In this document: positions 30,216 through 41,222 of the stretch, in pieces
Layout of the letters: each line of letters opens with the position of its first letter
Position numbering within the stretch: position 1 is the stretch's first letter
Origin: Betaproteobacteria bacterium MOLA814
GTDB taxonomy: Bacteria; Pseudomonadota; Gammaproteobacteria; Burkholderiales; Burkholderiaceae_C
NCBI GenBank assembly: GCA_000496475.1
Contig: AYMW01000002.1
Coordinates: 310,001 to 374,000 of the forward strand
Length of the DNA stretch: 64,000 nt
Direction of reading: 5' to 3'
Translations under genes and position numbers: made by a program
The notes under the pieces: model-generated
Seen by the model: only the letters and a program-made list of their open reading frames with translations
Told to the model about the DNA's origin: nothing
The model's database searches: none

Positions 30216-30241
30216 TGACGTCATCGTTCAAATAATTTGAA
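30216..30241. promoter_or_regulatory. Candidate LysR-type operator in the pirin/LysR divergent promoter
   Basis: TTCAAATAATTTGAA (30227-30241) is a perfect 15-bp inverted repeat that fits a LysR-type box (TTCAA-N5-TTGAA). An 8-bp palindrome TGACGTCA (30216-30223) lies next to it. It sits just before the lysR start and 100 bases upstream of the divergent pirin gene. Inference from symmetry and location. Confidence 0.5.
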
Positions 30242-30257
30242 TGATAATTACACGTAT

Positions 30258-31202
30258 ATGCAAAATAAGAGAAGCGCCCTGTCAACCGACAACCTCCACA
30301 TGTTGGGAGCCATCGCCAGCAACGGCAGCCTCGCTGCGGCTTCACGCTCCTTAGGCGTGGTACCAAGCGCCTTGAGCTACCGCCTACGTCAGATGGAAGA
30401 CAGCCTGGACGTGTTGCTGGTTGACCGCAGCGCCAAGCGCGCACAATTGACCCCTGCTGGCATCGAATTGCTGCGCGCCAGCGAACATTTGCTAGACGAG
30501 TTAGACGCCGTGGCCCAACGCGTCAAGCGTGTGGCCACAGGCTGGGAAGCACAGCTCATCATCGTGGCGGATGACATCATTGACACTCAAACTGTGTTCG
30601 ATGTATGCCAGCGCTTTTACGAGCTTGGTGCGCCAACGCAACTCAAGCTGCGCATAGAAACCATGACTGGCACTGCGGAGTCGTTGTCAACCGGGCGCTC
30701 TGATTTGGCGCTTGGCATTGTGTCTGAAGCGGCCCACTACGCAGGCCTTAACAGCGCAACGCTGGGTCAAATAGCCTTTGTATTTGCCGTTGCACCACAC
30801 CACCCACTGGCCTTGTGTGCAGAACCTTTAACCAACGAACAACGCATCGTCCATCGCGCCGTGGTGGTGGCCGACAGCGCACCCAGAGGCCCAGGGGTCA
30901 CCGTTGGAGTGCTGCGAGGCCAAGAGGCACTCACAGTCCCCAGCATGGCCCTTAAGTTGCGAGCGCAGCTGCGCGGTCTAGGCTGTGGGTATTTGCCACA
31001 GCCATTGGCGCAACCATTTATTGATGCCGGGCAGTTGGTTGTGAAAGCCGTTGACCAGCCCGAACGAACAGCTCGTATGGCTTATGCATGGCGCAACAGC
31101 ACAAGCGCCAAGCCCGGCAAGGCACTGGCATGGTGGTTAGAACAACTCCACTCTGGCGTTACCCGCAATGCGCTAATGGGCTTGCGGCACACGACAAGTT
31201 AG
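30258..31202 (+). CDS. LysR-family transcriptional regulator
   Basis: This DNA-binding regulator has 314 residues. The N-terminal winged helix-turn-helix (about 10-70) includes LHMLGAIASNGSLAAASRSLGVVPSALSYRLRQMEDSL (key part GSLAAASRSLGVVPSALS), and the C-terminal ligand-binding domain starts near residue 85 (AQLIIVADDIIDTQTVFDV). The inducer is unknown. The ATG at 30258 was chosen; a TTG seven codons upstream is inside the candidate operator. It is divergent from pirin 29425-30126, so control of the pirin-DoxX-pirin-flavodoxin group is the natural inference. Confidence 0.93.
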   Translation: MQNKRSALSTDNLHMLGAIASNGSLAAASRSLGVVPSALSYRLRQMEDSLDVLLVDRSAKRAQLTPAGIELLRASEHLLDELDAVAQRVKRVATGWEAQLIIVADDIIDTQTVFDVCQRFYELGAPTQLKLRIETMTGTAESLSTGRSDLALGIVSEAAHYAGLNSATLGQIAFVFAVAPHHPLALCAEPLTNEQRIVHRAVVVADSAPRGPGVTVGVLRGQEALTVPSMALKLRAQLRGLGCGYLPQPLAQPFIDAGQLVVKAVDQPERTARMAYAWRNSTSAKPGKALAWWLEQLHSGVTRNALMGLRHTTS

Positions 31203-31379
31203 CGCGTCATAACGCGCCACAAGCAGCTTCATGCGACGGCATGTCAAGCCCAACAACCCAAGCGCTTAAAATAAAAGGCTTGGCTGCCTACGACGCCCTA
31301 GGCACAACAGTCCTTGATAGCGCGCGTTGGCTGCATGACAGCCCCAGACACAGCACACACCACCACGAACATCAGCTTT

Positions 31380-32852
31380 ATGAACCACTTACGCCAAGAA
31401 TGGCTATCAAACACACGCAACGACTTATTGGCAGGCTTGGTTGTCGCACTGGCGCTCATACCTGAGGCAATTGCTTTCTCCATCATTGCTGGGGTTGACC
31501 CCAAAGTGGGCTTGTACGCCTCGTTTTGTATTGCCTTTGTAAGCTCATTCATGGGCGGACGCCCCGGAATGATTTCAGCGGCTACTGGCGCTATGGCTTT
31601 ACTGATGGTTGTTTTGGTTAAAGAACATGGCTTGCAATACCTGCTTGGAGCCACTGTACTAACTGGCGTGTTGCAAGTGTTGGCCGGTTGGCTGCGGCTG
31701 GGTACGCTGATGCGTTTTGTGTCCCGCTCGGTCATTACTGGTTTTGTCAACGCGCTGGCTATTTTGATTTTTATGGCCCAGCTGCCTGAACTCATCAACG
31801 TGAGCTGGGTTGTATACGCCATGACGCTGGCTGGTTTGGGCATCATTTATTTGTTGCCCTTGCTCACCAAGGCCGTGCCCTCACCGCTGGTCACCATTGT
31901 GGTTCTGACCGCCGTATCTGTTTACTATGGCCTAGATATTCGATCCGTTGGTGACATGGGAGAGTTGCCAGACAGCTTGCCCATTTTCTTATTTCCGGAT
32001 ATGCCTCTGACATGGGAAACCTTGGCCATCATTTTCCCTGTTAGCGCCACCATGGCTGTGGTGGGTTTGCTGGAGTCCATGATGACCGCGTCAATCGTGG
32101 ATGATTTAACCGACACGCCAAGCGACAAGAACCGCGAATGCGTTGGCCAAGGCTTGTCCAATGTGTTCTCAGGGTTCATGGGCGGCATGGCTGGATGCGC
32201 CATGATTGGCCAATCTGTCATCAATATAAAGTCAGGCGGTCGCGGGCGCTTGTCCACACTCGCAGCAGGTGTTTTTTTACTCATCATGGTGGTGTTTTTA
32301 GGCGACTACGTGGCACTTATTCCAATGGCCGCCTTGGTGGCTGTGATGATCATGGTCTCTATCGGCACCTTCAGTTGGTCATCCGTTCGTAATCTGCGTA
32401 CCAACCCCAAAAGTTCTAGCGTGGTCATGATTGCCACTGTGGTTGTTGTGGTGGCCACACACGACTTGGCCAAAGGTGTGCTGGTAGGCGTGCTGTTGTC
32501 TGGCTTTTTCTTCGCTCACAAAGTGGGTCAAGTACTGCGTGTGTCGTCGATAGCCAAAGACAACGGCCGCGTCCGCCACTACAGCGTAACTGGCCAAGTA
32601 TTTTTTGCATCCAGCGAGCGCTTCGTTGATGCCTTTGATTACAAAGAGGTGATTGAGGCTGTACGCATTGACGTGAGTCGTGCCCATTTTTGGGATATCA
32701 CGGCGGTAAGCGCCCTTGACAAGGCCGTCATCAAATTCCGCCGTGAAGGCACTGACGTTGAGGTGATTGGTCTTAACGAGGCAAGCGCCACATTGATTGA
32801 CAGGTTTGGCGTGCACGACAAACCTGACGCCGTTGAAAATTCAGCGCACTAA
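31380..32852 (+). CDS. SulP-family inorganic anion transporter with STAS domain
   Basis: This inner-membrane anion transporter has 490 residues. Bacterial SulP members carry sulfate, bicarbonate or carboxylates, usually with Na+ or H+. The N-terminal signature is [30 protein letters not shown], quoted in part as [14 protein letters not shown], followed by [19 protein letters not shown]. About ten more hydrophobic segments follow. The C-terminal STAS domain starts near 405 ([20 protein letters not shown]). An upstream ATG at 31335 is possible. It is followed 16 bases later by a universal stress protein gene, a common pairing. The substrate is not determined. Confidence 0.92.
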   Translation: MNHLRQEWLSNTRNDLLAGLVVALALIPEAIAFSIIAGVDPKVGLYASFCIAFVSSFMGGRPGMISAATGAMALLMVVLVKEHGLQYLLGATVLTGVLQVLAGWLRLGTLMRFVSRSVITGFVNALAILIFMAQLPELINVSWVVYAMTLAGLGIIYLLPLLTKAVPSPLVTIVVLTAVSVYYGLDIRSVGDMGELPDSLPIFLFPDMPLTWETLAIIFPVSATMAVVGLLESMMTASIVDDLTDTPSDKNRECVGQGLSNVFSGFMGGMAGCAMIGQSVINIKSGGRGRLSTLAAGVFLLIMVVFLGDYVALIPMAALVAVMIMVSIGTFSWSSVRNLRTNPKSSSVVMIATVVVVVATHDLAKGVLVGVLLSGFFFAHKVGQVLRVSSIAKDNGRVRHYSVTGQVFFASSERFVDAFDYKEVIEAVRIDVSRAHFWDITAVSALDKAVIKFRREGTDVEVIGLNEASATLIDRFGVHDKPDAVENSAH

Positions 32853-32868
32853 CCGCAGCGAGACCAAC

Positions 32869-33753
32869 ATGATCATTACCGACAAAAAAATTCTTGCATG
32901 TGTTGACCAATCAGACCACACCGATAGTGTGGCCCTGGCTGCTATGTGGGCGGCGCAACAACTGCGCACACCAGTTGAACTGCTACATGTTTTGGACCGC
33001 CACTTAGAGACCGCTCACAGCGACGACCGCAGTGGCACCTTGGGTGTCGATGCGCAAGACATACTGATGGCCAACCTGTCAAACGAAGACGCCTCACGCA
33101 GCAAAATGGCACGTGAACAAGGGCGGCTGTTTCTATCACGCTTGCGACAAAACGCACTAGACGCAGGTCTGACTGGCATTGACATTCGCCAGCGCCACGG
33201 CACGGTTGCAGGCACCCTGGCAGACTTGGCACCAAACGCCAGCTTGGTCATTATGGGTAGACGCGGTGAGCGCACTGCGAGCACGGCGCCCAACAGAGAC
33301 ATCAGCCGCAGCGTTGCCGACATTATTCGCACCCTGCCCTGCCCGGTCATGCTAACCCCAGCTGCTTTTGCGCCTCCCACCAAAGTTTTGTTGGCCTTTG
33401 ACGGGCGCAGTGCCACGCGTGACGCTGTGCGTGCCGTTGCGAGCAGTGGGCTACTGAAAGGTTTGCCCATCCACGTCACAATGTCAGGCAAGCCAATTAG
33501 CAAACCTACCAACGACAGCCACAAGCAGCTTGATTGGGCACAGGCCCTATTGGCAGATGCAGGCTTTGAAGTCAGCAGCACTTATGTGCCTGGACAAGCT
33601 GCCCAAGTGATAGCGCAGCAAGTTAACGAGCACAACGCCGACCTACTTATCCTGGGCGTAGGCACACACTCACCGCTCTATCAGTTGTTGTTCGGCTCAA
33701 AAACGGTGGATATTTTGCGTGCTGTTGATATACCGGCACTCATCATTCGGTAA
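32869..33753 (+). CDS. Universal stress protein, tandem UspA domains
   Basis: The protein has 294 residues with two UspA domains (about 1-160 and 165-294). The first has the ATP-binding pattern VIMGRRGERTASTAPNRDIS near 140-160, close to the G-2x-G-9x-G-(S/T) motif. The second ends LLILGVGTHSPLYQLLFGSKTVDILRAVDIPALII, quoted in part as GVGTHSPLYQLLFGSKT. It lies 16 bases after the SulP gene and is probably in the same transcript. Starting at MIITDKK avoids overlapping the SulP frame. Confidence 0.92.
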   Translation: MIITDKKILACVDQSDHTDSVALAAMWAAQQLRTPVELLHVLDRHLETAHSDDRSGTLGVDAQDILMANLSNEDASRSKMAREQGRLFLSRLRQNALDAGLTGIDIRQRHGTVAGTLADLAPNASLVIMGRRGERTASTAPNRDISRSVADIIRTLPCPVMLTPAAFAPPTKVLLAFDGRSATRDAVRAVASSGLLKGLPIHVTMSGKPISKPTNDSHKQLDWAQALLADAGFEVSSTYVPGQAAQVIAQQVNEHNADLLILGVGTHSPLYQLLFGSKTVDILRAVDIPALIIR

Positions 33754-33780
33754 GTCGTTTCGGGTCGCCAGCCGCTGGCG

Positions 33781-35337
33781 CTATAGATCGTCTAAGTTGC
33801 TGCGTACGGTTGCCGCTTTCTCTGCGATGGCGGCGCGTGCATCGTCCGTCATGCGGTTTAAATTTTTATACACCATGCCAAGGCGGAAGTTGCCTTTTAA
33901 GCGCTCTTCGTGGCGTGCAAAAAAGTCCCAATACAAGGCATTAAAAGGGCAAGCTTTTTCGCCAAGTTTGTCGGCCTTGTTGTAATGACAAGATTTGCAG
34001 TAATTGCCCATGCGGTCGATGTAGGCCGCACTCGATACATAGGGTTTGGTGGCCAGTAAGCCGCCGTCCGCGTATTGACTCATACCCAACGTGTTGGGCA
34101 ACTCCACCCACTCAAATGCGTCAATGTAAACGCCTAGGTACCACTGGTGCACCTGCTGCGGCGTAACGCCAGCCAGCAAGGCAAAATTGCCGATGACCAT
34201 CAACCGCTGTATGTGGTGGGCGTAGGCATGTTCTAAGGACTGCCCAATCGCATGCGTCATGCAGTTCATTTTTGTTTTGCCCGTCCAAAACCACTGTGGC
34301 AGGTCTGCGCTATGCCCTAGAACATTGCTGTCGTCATAACCTGGCATGTTGGCCCAGTAGACACCACGTACATACTCGCGCCAACCCAAGATTTGTCTGA
34401 TAAACCCCTCAACGGCCTCTAAGGGTGCATCGCCTTTGTCCAGCGCTTGCTCGGCACGGCGAATAACCTCTATGGGCGACAGCATTTTTACGTTCAGCGC
34501 AAACGACAAAAATGCATGGAACAAACGCCACGCATCGGTGTGCATGGCATCTTGGTAGTTGCCAAAATTGGGCAACACATTGTCTGCAAAATACGCCAGT
34601 TGCAGCAGCGCTTGTCCGCGGTTGAGAGGCCAACGAAAGGCTTCGGCCTGTGGGCTACCAAATGTCTTAACGCCTGCGTTTTGAATGGTCAGCCACAGCG
34701 CTGTATGGTCATGCAACGGACGGGCATCGGCTGGCTCAGGCGGATCTTGGTGTTTGCCGTTGGGCCCGTGCCATGCTTTTCGGTTGCTGGCATCAAAGTT
34801 CCATTTGCCACCCAGTGGCTTCTTTGGCCCATCCAACAACACGTTGTGTTTGATGCGCATGACCCGGTAAAACGACTCCATCAACCACGACGACTTGCCA
34901 GCGAATTGCTGCTGCACATCAAAGCGCTCAGTCAAAAAATGCTCGCTGCTCACGCTGCTGACATGCAAACTTGTCTGGTCACGCCACGCTTGCAACAACG
35001 CATCTAAGCGCCACTCATCAGGGGCTTGGCACTGCACGTGGGTTGCGCTATACAGCTTGGCAATATGCTCTACATTCCGCGGTATGTCTTGTACATTGTC
35101 GGGGTTGTCAATGCTGAGGTAATGCACGCGGTGGCCAGCAGCCGTTAGCTGTGCAGCTAAGTCGCGCATTGCAGCAAAAATAGCCAATACTTTTTGTGCG
35201 TGGTGCAACACGTAGTCGGTCTCGCTGCGAACCTCCATGAGCACGTACACGACAGACCGATCAACCGTGGAAAACCAGCTGTGTTGTGGACTTAATTGAT
35301 CGCCCAACAGCAGGCGCAACGAATGTGCTGGTGTCAT
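33781..35337 (-). CDS. Iron-sulfur bacterial photolyase (FeS-BCP, (6-4) photolyase type)
   Basis: This is an FAD-containing, light-driven DNA repair enzyme of the prokaryotic cryptochrome/photolyase clade with a [4Fe-4S] cluster, known to repair (6-4) photoproducts. It has 518 residues. It starts LRLLLGDQLSPQHSWF with the N-terminal antenna domain, and the FAD domain includes ILGWREYVRGVYWANMPGY and SLEHAYAHHIQRLMVIGNFALL. The cluster cysteines are in TKMNCMTHAIGQ, YCKSCHYN and GEKACPFN. The ATG overlaps the stop of the DASH cryptochrome gene (ATGA), so the two are translationally coupled. Confidence 0.93.
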   Translation of the reverse strand: MTPAHSLRLLLGDQLSPQHSWFSTVDRSVVYVLMEVRSETDYVLHHAQKVLAIFAAMRDLAAQLTAAGHRVHYLSIDNPDNVQDIPRNVEHIAKLYSATHVQCQAPDEWRLDALLQAWRDQTSLHVSSVSSEHFLTERFDVQQQFAGKSSWLMESFYRVMRIKHNVLLDGPKKPLGGKWNFDASNRKAWHGPNGKHQDPPEPADARPLHDHTALWLTIQNAGVKTFGSPQAEAFRWPLNRGQALLQLAYFADNVLPNFGNYQDAMHTDAWRLFHAFLSFALNVKMLSPIEVIRRAEQALDKGDAPLEAVEGFIRQILGWREYVRGVYWANMPGYDDSNVLGHSADLPQWFWTGKTKMNCMTHAIGQSLEHAYAHHIQRLMVIGNFALLAGVTPQQVHQWYLGVYIDAFEWVELPNTLGMSQYADGGLLATKPYVSSAAYIDRMGNYCKSCHYNKADKLGEKACPFNALYWDFFARHEERLKGNFRLGMVYKNLNRMTDDARAAIAEKAATVRSNLDDL

Positions 35338-36725
35338 AGGGCCTCCTTAGACCAACGTCGTGTGTAAACACCCTGCGGGTCATGTGTTCTGGCTTGCCAG
35401 GCGACATCAAAGCGGCGACCACCTTTAGGGTCGCTGCCAAGACCGGCAATATAGAGCCAGTTGCCGGTGTTGCTCATCACGTCGTAGTCCAGCAACGTGT
35501 GCTCAAACCAAGCCGCACCCAATCGCCAATCGCCCGCGTACTCATACAGCCAAAAACTTGCCAACACTTGACGCATGCGGTTAGAGACGTATCCAGTCAG
35601 CGCCAACTCGCGCATGCCAGCATTCACAAAGGGACTGTCCGTTTGGCCAGTACGCCAGCGTTCAAAATCAGCGGATTGGCGCGCTAAAATTTTATGTTGG
35701 GCAGGCGGCGACTGCTGCGCAACTGAACCTTGGGCTTTATACAAAGACGCACCGTGGCGTTTGTGCAGCCACCTAAAGTGCTCGCGCCACAGCAATTCAA
35801 AACCAATCCAATAACTGCTGTTGGTTGCACCGTTGTCGGCTTCAAAACTTTTTAAAGCATGCCATACAGTGACCGGCGACAAACAACCCAATGCCAGCCA
35901 AGACGACAACTTGGTGGCATACCCACTACCAGTGGCAGCGCTGCGCATCAAGCCATTGCGCGTGGATTTGTAGTGATGCGCTTTTTGGTCTGAAAAGTAC
36001 CAAGCCAGATGTTTGAGGCCTGCGGCTTCACTCACCTCAAGGGGGTAGTCAAACTGCTCAGACAGCTGCAACGGCGCTGCACGTGGCAACGCCTCACCAG
36101 ATTCATAGCCTAGCGGCGGGCCGGGCATCGCCAAAGGCGCAGGTAGCAGCGCACGCATAGGCATGTCGCAACGCTCAACTTGGTGCCTAAATGCTGTAAA
36201 AACTGGGGGCAGTGTGTGCAATGTGCTGGCCTTACCGAAGGGCAGTTTCTCAGCGTCCAACAAATCACCGCTGTCAATTTCCTCAACTGTCACAACAGCA
36301 GCAACACCACACATCCCGCTGGTTTGGGCCAACTCGCTCAACCTTGCCCTGAGGGCTCGCAAGTCATCTTGCTCATAGGGCGCATGAAACGCTTGGGTAA
36401 ACACACGCACGTGCGACCTTGTGTTGTCACCACTGGGCACGAGCAAGCTGTTGAGAAATGTTGGCAACACGTGACCCGCCTGGCCCGTGATGACATGCAA
36501 ACATTGGCCAAGCGAAGTCAGCTGGTCGTTCAGTGCAGCTGTCGCATGCTGCCAAGCTGTGAGCCTGGCAGGGCCTCGTCTCTGGAAAGACCATTGACGC
36601 TCGCGCCACTGTGTATCGTCCACCGCTACACACAGCAATGTATCGGCGCCTTTGAGCGCCGCTGCCAAAGTGGGGTTGTCGCTGAGGCGAAAGTCACCAC
36701 GAAACCAAAGCACGTGTATGTTCAT
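35334..36725 (-). CDS. DASH-family cryptochrome / ssDNA photolyase
   Basis: This FAD- and folate-binding blue-light protein repairs cyclobutane dimers, mainly in single-stranded DNA, or acts in signalling. It has 463 residues. The antenna domain starts [16 protein letters not shown]. The FAD domain shows [31 protein letters not shown], and [23 protein letters not shown], ending with the DASH-typical [19 protein letters not shown]. It is joined to both neighbours by 4-base ATGA overlaps: DUF2256 upstream and the Fe-S photolyase downstream. Confidence 0.95.
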   Translation of the reverse strand: MNIHVLWFRGDFRLSDNPTLAAALKGADTLLCVAVDDTQWRERQWSFQRRGPARLTAWQHATAALNDQLTSLGQCLHVITGQAGHVLPTFLNSLLVPSGDNTRSHVRVFTQAFHAPYEQDDLRALRARLSELAQTSGMCGVAAVVTVEEIDSGDLLDAEKLPFGKASTLHTLPPVFTAFRHQVERCDMPMRALLPAPLAMPGPPLGYESGEALPRAAPLQLSEQFDYPLEVSEAAGLKHLAWYFSDQKAHHYKSTRNGLMRSAATGSGYATKLSSWLALGCLSPVTVWHALKSFEADNGATNSSYWIGFELLWREHFRWLHKRHGASLYKAQGSVAQQSPPAQHKILARQSADFERWRTGQTDSPFVNAGMRELALTGYVSNRMRQVLASFWLYEYAGDWRLGAAWFEHTLLDYDVMSNTGNWLYIAGLGSDPKGGRRFDVAWQARTHDPQGVYTRRWSKEAL

Positions 36726-36931
36726 TGAGCGGCCTTTTTGTGGGTCGCTGGTAATTTTGAATGGGCTGTTTGTGCAGGTGCTATGTTGGCGGCATTAGCG
36801 CTTCGGGCACCGCTGCACCGCTTTGAACAGTAGCGGACTTGCTCCCAGTCACGCTCCCATTTTTTACGCCATGAAAAAGGCAAGCCGCAGTGAAGACATA
36901 TTTTGTGGGGAAGATCTTGCTTTTTTTGCAT
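36722..36931 (-). CDS. DUF2256 small zinc-finger-like protein
   Basis: This 69-residue basic protein has two Cys pairs: [20 protein letters not shown] and YCSKRC. The pattern CxxCGxPFxWRKKW is the DUF2256 hallmark, and the spacing suggests a bound metal. Genes of this family are often found beside cryptochromes. Its stop overlaps the DASH start (ATGA). The ATG at 36931 was taken; a TTG two codons upstream is the only alternative. The function is unknown. Confidence 0.88.
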   Translation of the reverse strand: MQKKQDLPHKICLHCGLPFSWRKKWERDWEQVRYCSKRCSGARSANAANIAPAQTAHSKLPATHKKAAQ

Positions 36932-36990
36932 GCGCAAGTATTGCGCAAGCCCAACAATGCCATGCGGTTAGGCCGCAATACCCTAGAAAA

Positions 36991-37341
36991 TTACTGGCTG
37001 GCGTCTTCTCCAGCAGCGTTGGTTTGCTCGTCCGCGGGGGTCCAAGGCTCGGCCACATTTTTATACACACGCGCGGTTGCAACAGGTTCAATATGGGCGA
37101 ACAACTGGGTGGCACCAGCCGCAACCGTGGCATTGATAACTTCAGTCAACTGCTGCGGATGAACATCCACGGCGGACTCTTCGCTGGTTCCGATGCGGCA
37201 CATAAAGTGCCAAAAATGCTTGCCTGTCGGCAGGTCTTTTTCCCGGCATCGTTTGATGTATTTGCGGACATCGCTTTTAGCGGTTTCTAGCAAGCGGTCA
37301 GAGTTTTTACCCTCTACGCGTAATTCGTATATTTTCTTCAT
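36991..37341 (-). CDS. DUF6172 family protein
   Basis: The protein has 116 residues. It begins MKKIYELRVEGKNSDRLLETAKSDVRKYIKRCREKDLP (key part YELRVEGKNSDRLLE), then HFWHFMCRIG and a C-terminal acidic tail. This fits a conserved proteobacterial family of unknown role. It lies 59 bases upstream of the DUF2256 gene on the same strand and could be the first gene of the photolyase operon. No membrane segment or catalytic motif is visible. Confidence 0.8.
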   Translation of the reverse strand: MKKIYELRVEGKNSDRLLETAKSDVRKYIKRCREKDLPTGKHFWHFMCRIGTSEESAVDVHPQQLTEVINATVAAGATQLFAHIEPVATARVYKNVAEPWTPADEQTNAAGEDASQ

Positions 37342-37547
37342 ACACCCATTATCAGGCACAGGCTAAACGTGACGGCACATGGATTCTTTATCAGATGCTA
37401 AGACACATAGGCCGCATTTAAAAACTCGCCAAGGCCTGCAAACAGGTCGTTATGCATAAAACACATAACAAAATTGAATCATGGCCTTGGACGCCACCCT
37501 GTGCGCCCCCTACAGTGGGCCTTAGCCACACACAACTAGGAAGCATC

Positions 37548-38840
37548 ATGTCGACCCTCAGCCACCAACTCAATCTGCCCTCTTACCTCGACGCTAACAA
37601 ACTGGGCGCTTGGGACATGTACTTGCAGCAAGTGGAGCGCGTGACACCTTATTTAGGCACACTCGCGCGGTGGGTAGACACACTCAAGCGGCCCAAACGC
37701 ATGTTGATCGTAGACGTGCCAATTCACTTGGACGACGGCAGCATTGCACACTTTGAGGGGTACCGTGTGCAACACAACTTGTCGCGCGGCCCAGGCAAAG
37801 GTGGTGTGCGTTTTCACCAAGACGTCACGCTCTCAGAGGTCATGGCGTTGTCAGCGTGGATGTCGGTCAAAAATGCAGCCGTCAATGTGCCTTTTGGCGG
37901 CGCAAAAGGCGGCATTCGACTGAACCCACACCATTACTCTAAAGGGGAGCTAGAGCGTATTACCCGCCGCTATACCAGCGAAATTGGCATCATCATTGGT
38001 CCATCAAAAGACATACCAGCTCCCGATGTCAACACCAATGAGCAAGTAATGGCTTGGATGATGGACACCTATTCGATGAACCAAGGCGGCACCGCAACCG
38101 GGGTCGTCACCGGCAAACCGGTTGACCTTGGCGGTTCGCTGGGGCGGCGCGAGGCAACTGGGCGAGGCGTTTTTACCGTTGGCGTTGAAGCCGCCCAACA
38201 CATGGGTCTGTCTATACAAGGCGCGCGTCTTGCTGTTCAAGGCTTGGGCAATGTGGGTGGTACAGCGGCCAAGTTGTTTGGTGAGGCGGGTGCCCTTTTA
38301 ATCGCAGCGCAAGACCACGGTGGCGCGGTGTTGAAAGACACAGGTTTGGATATTCCCGCCTTGTTGGCACACGTTGCTGCGCATGGCACGGTAGCAGACT
38401 TCGCAGGCGGTGATCCCATAGATCCTGACAACTTTTGGGACGTCAACTGCGACATTTTGATACCAGCGGCGTTGGAGGGCCAAATCACTGCGGACAATGC
38501 CAACCGTATTCAAGCCAAACTGATTTTGGAGGGTGCGAACGGCCCCACCACGCCTCAAGCCGACGACATATTGGGCGACAAAGGCGTGGTCATCGTGCCC
38601 GATGTCATTGCCAACGCGGGCGGTGTGACGGTGAGCTACTTTGAGTGGGTGCAAGACTTTTCCAGCTTCTTCTGGAGCGAAGACGAGATCAACGCCCGGT
38701 TGGTGCGCATCATGCGAGAAGCATTTGACACCGTGTGGCAAACCGCAAAAACGCAGGGCACCACGCTGAGAACCGCCACTTTCATCGTGGCTTGTACCCG
38801 CATATTGAATGCCCGTGAGCAACGCGGTTTGTATCCCTAA
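37548..38840 (+). CDS. gdhA: Glutamate dehydrogenase (Glu/Leu/Phe/Val dehydrogenase family)
   Basis: It interconverts glutamate and 2-oxoglutarate plus ammonia with NAD(P)+. It has 430 residues, like hexameric GDHs. The substrate domain shows [21 protein letters not shown] and [14 protein letters not shown] with the catalytic Lys residues. The active-site Asp region is [17 protein letters not shown]. The nucleotide-binding fold is [18 protein letters not shown]. The end is [20 protein letters not shown] lies 6 bases before the ATG. Cofactor preference is not certain. It is a single gene. Confidence 0.93.
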   Translation: MSTLSHQLNLPSYLDANKLGAWDMYLQQVERVTPYLGTLARWVDTLKRPKRMLIVDVPIHLDDGSIAHFEGYRVQHNLSRGPGKGGVRFHQDVTLSEVMALSAWMSVKNAAVNVPFGGAKGGIRLNPHHYSKGELERITRRYTSEIGIIIGPSKDIPAPDVNTNEQVMAWMMDTYSMNQGGTATGVVTGKPVDLGGSLGRREATGRGVFTVGVEAAQHMGLSIQGARLAVQGLGNVGGTAAKLFGEAGALLIAAQDHGGAVLKDTGLDIPALLAHVAAHGTVADFAGGDPIDPDNFWDVNCDILIPAALEGQITADNANRIQAKLILEGANGPTTPQADDILGDKGVVIVPDVIANAGGVTVSYFEWVQDFSSFFWSEDEINARLVRIMREAFDTVWQTAKTQGTTLRTATFIVACTRILNAREQRGLYP

Positions 38841-38996
38841 GCAGCCTAGGCCAGCTAATGGGAGAACATCGCCCTTGTTTGTTAACGTACAAAGCCCTCA
38901 GAAATAAGACTTGGACAAACACCCCGTGTAGCGTGCACACCAAACCACAGCGACAATAGAGAGTTATCTACAAACAGCCTCAAGTTGCCACACACC

Positions 38997-41210
38997 ATGT
39001 CCAAGCGCCCAGATACCTCGTCAGTTGAACAAGTGATTGCCCTAGCTGGCAAAAATGACGCCATTCAAGCCGGTGTCGGTGTGCAGGCATCCAGCGGTCA
39101 CGGGGACAGCCAGTCCGCGGCGGATGCGCAACACGCCTCTGGTGAATTTGTTCGGTTTGAGGGCTCCCCTTTCAAATTGTTTCAGCCCTTTGCGCCAGCT
39201 GGAGACCAACCGGCGGCGATTGACAAACTCGTTGATGGCATTAAAAACGGTGAAATGTTTCAAACACTCTTGGGTGTGACTGGTTCTGGCAAAACCTACA
39301 CCATGGCGCACACCATCGCGCGCTTGGGCCGGCCCGCAATCGTGTATGCCCCCAACAAAACACTGGCTGCACAGCTTTATTCAGAATTTCGAGAATTTTT
39401 TCCCCACAATGCAGTGGAGTACTTTGTTAGTTACTACGATTATTACCAGCCCGAAGCCTACGTACCACAACGCGACTTGTTCATTGAAAAAGACTCCTCT
39501 ATCAATGAGCACATAGAGCAAATGCGCTTGAGCTGTACCAAAAGTATTTTGGAACGGCGCGACGTGATTGTGGTGGCCACCGTATCGGCCATCTATGGCA
39601 TTGGCAAGCCTGAGAGCTACCACCAAATGGTGATGACGCTGCGAGTAGGCGACAAAGTTGGCCAGCGAGACCTCATCTCGCAATTGGTACGCATGCAATA
39701 CAAACGCAACGATGTGGACTTTACCCGCGGCACTTTCAGGGTGCGCGGAGATACCATTGACATCTTTCCAGCCGAGCACTCTGAACTGTCGATTCGCATT
39801 GAGTTATTCGACGATGAGGTCGAAACCTTGCAACTGTTTGACCCGCTAACGGGACGCGTGCGTCAAAAAATACCCCGTTTTACGGTTTACCCAAGAAGCC
39901 ATTACGTCACACCACGCGAACACGTTGTGGTTGCTATTGAGCACATTAAAGATGAACTGCGGATACGCATGGCCGAGTTAATTGGCATGAACAAGCTGGT
40001 TGAGGCGCAGCGATTGGAACAACGCACCCGATTTGATCTGGAAATGCTCACCGAAGTGGGTCACTGCAAAGGCATTGAGAATTACTCACGTCACTTAAGT
40101 GGCGCCAAGCCAGGCGAAGCACCGGCAACTTTGACCGACTACTTGCCCAAAGACGCTCTGATGTTCTTGGACGAGAGCCACGTGCTCACTGGCCAGTTTG
40201 GCGGCATGTACAACGGGGACAGGTCCCGCAAAACAACGCTGGTGGAGTTTGGCTTTCGCTTGCCATCGGCGTTAGACAATCGCCCCTTGAAGTTTGAAGA
40301 GTTTCAAGCGCGCATGCGCCAATCGGTGTTTGTATCCGCCACGCCGGGTGATTACGAAAAACAGCATTCTGGTCAAATCGTCGAGCAAGTTGTTCGTCCC
40401 ACCGGTTTGGTTGACCCCAGAGTTGAAGTGCGTCCAGCCGTCACCCAAGTAGACGACGTGTTGCAAGAAATCCGCATCCGCGTGGAGGTTAAGGAGCGGG
40501 TCATCATCACCACGCTTACCAAGCGCATGTCTGAACAGCTGACCGACTACTTGTCTGAAAATGGTGTGAAAGTTCGCTACTTGCACAGCGACATAGACAC
40601 CGTGGAGCGCGTAGAAATTTTGCGCGATTTGCGCCTAGGCGTGTTTGATGTATTGGTGGGCATCAACTTGCTACGTGAAGGTATTGACTTGCCAGAAGTG
40701 TCGTTGGTGGCCATATTGGACGCCGACAAAGAGGGCTTTTTGCGCTCAGAGCGCTCACTGATACAGACCATTGGGCGTGCGGCTCGCAACGTCAATGGTG
40801 TGGCTATTTTGTATGCGGACAAAACCACAGAATCTATGCGCAAAGCCATTGATGAAACCGCTCGTCGAAGGGCCAAACAAGAAGAGCACAACATCATTCA
40901 TGGCATCACGCCACGTACAGTTGTTAAACGCATCAAAGACCTCATAGATGGCGTATACAGCGAAAAGTCAGGCCAAGAGGCTGAGAAACTAGAGCGTGAC
41001 AGCATGCGCCGCGCTGAGCTTGAGTCCATGAGCGATAAAGACATCGCCCGCGAAATAAAACGCCTTGAGAAACTCATGCTAGAGCATGCCAAAGACCTAG
41101 ACTTTGAGAAGGCCGCGCAGGTTCGCGACCAACTGGCGGTCATGAGACAGCAAGCGTTTGGCGCCTCTGGATCCGACAACATGGCTCTGTTGGCACCACA
41201 GTCCTCATAA
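38997..41210 (+). CDS. uvrB: Excinuclease ABC subunit B (UvrB)
   Basis: UvrB is the damage-verification helicase of nucleotide-excision repair, loaded by UvrA and partnering with UvrC. It has 737 residues including about 50 extra N-terminal residues before [18 protein letters not shown]. Walker A is [14 protein letters not shown]. The beta-hairpin is [21 protein letters not shown] (key part [12 protein letters not shown]). Helicase motifs include [39 protein letters not shown] and QTIGRAARN. The C-terminal UVR domain (about 690-725) is [21 protein letters not shown]. The ATG at 38997 is preferred over a TTG four codons earlier. No LexA-like box was recognised upstream. Confidence 0.97.
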   Translation: MSKRPDTSSVEQVIALAGKNDAIQAGVGVQASSGHGDSQSAADAQHASGEFVRFEGSPFKLFQPFAPAGDQPAAIDKLVDGIKNGEMFQTLLGVTGSGKTYTMAHTIARLGRPAIVYAPNKTLAAQLYSEFREFFPHNAVEYFVSYYDYYQPEAYVPQRDLFIEKDSSINEHIEQMRLSCTKSILERRDVIVVATVSAIYGIGKPESYHQMVMTLRVGDKVGQRDLISQLVRMQYKRNDVDFTRGTFRVRGDTIDIFPAEHSELSIRIELFDDEVETLQLFDPLTGRVRQKIPRFTVYPRSHYVTPREHVVVAIEHIKDELRIRMAELIGMNKLVEAQRLEQRTRFDLEMLTEVGHCKGIENYSRHLSGAKPGEAPATLTDYLPKDALMFLDESHVLTGQFGGMYNGDRSRKTTLVEFGFRLPSALDNRPLKFEEFQARMRQSVFVSATPGDYEKQHSGQIVEQVVRPTGLVDPRVEVRPAVTQVDDVLQEIRIRVEVKERVIITTLTKRMSEQLTDYLSENGVKVRYLHSDIDTVERVEILRDLRLGVFDVLVGINLLREGIDLPEVSLVAILDADKEGFLRSERSLIQTIGRAARNVNGVAILYADKTTESMRKAIDETARRRAKQEEHNIIHGITPRTVVKRIKDLIDGVYSEKSGQEAEKLERDSMRRAELESMSDKDIAREIKRLEKLMLEHAKDLDFEKAAQVRDQLAVMRQQAFGASGSDNMALLAPQSS

Positions 41211-41222
41211 GGACCGCACGGT

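Noticed and set aside
30127-30444. N-terminal extension of the second pirin
   Set aside because: The extra residues are Arg/Cys-rich, unlike pirins, run through the divergent promoter and the lysR start, and the internal ATG at 30126 has a strong Shine-Dalgarno.
33766-33780. Hairpin CGCCAGC-C-GCTGGCG between the convergent stress-protein and photolyase genes
   Set aside because: The stem is perfect but very short-looped and has no T-run on either strand, so a terminator call is not supported.
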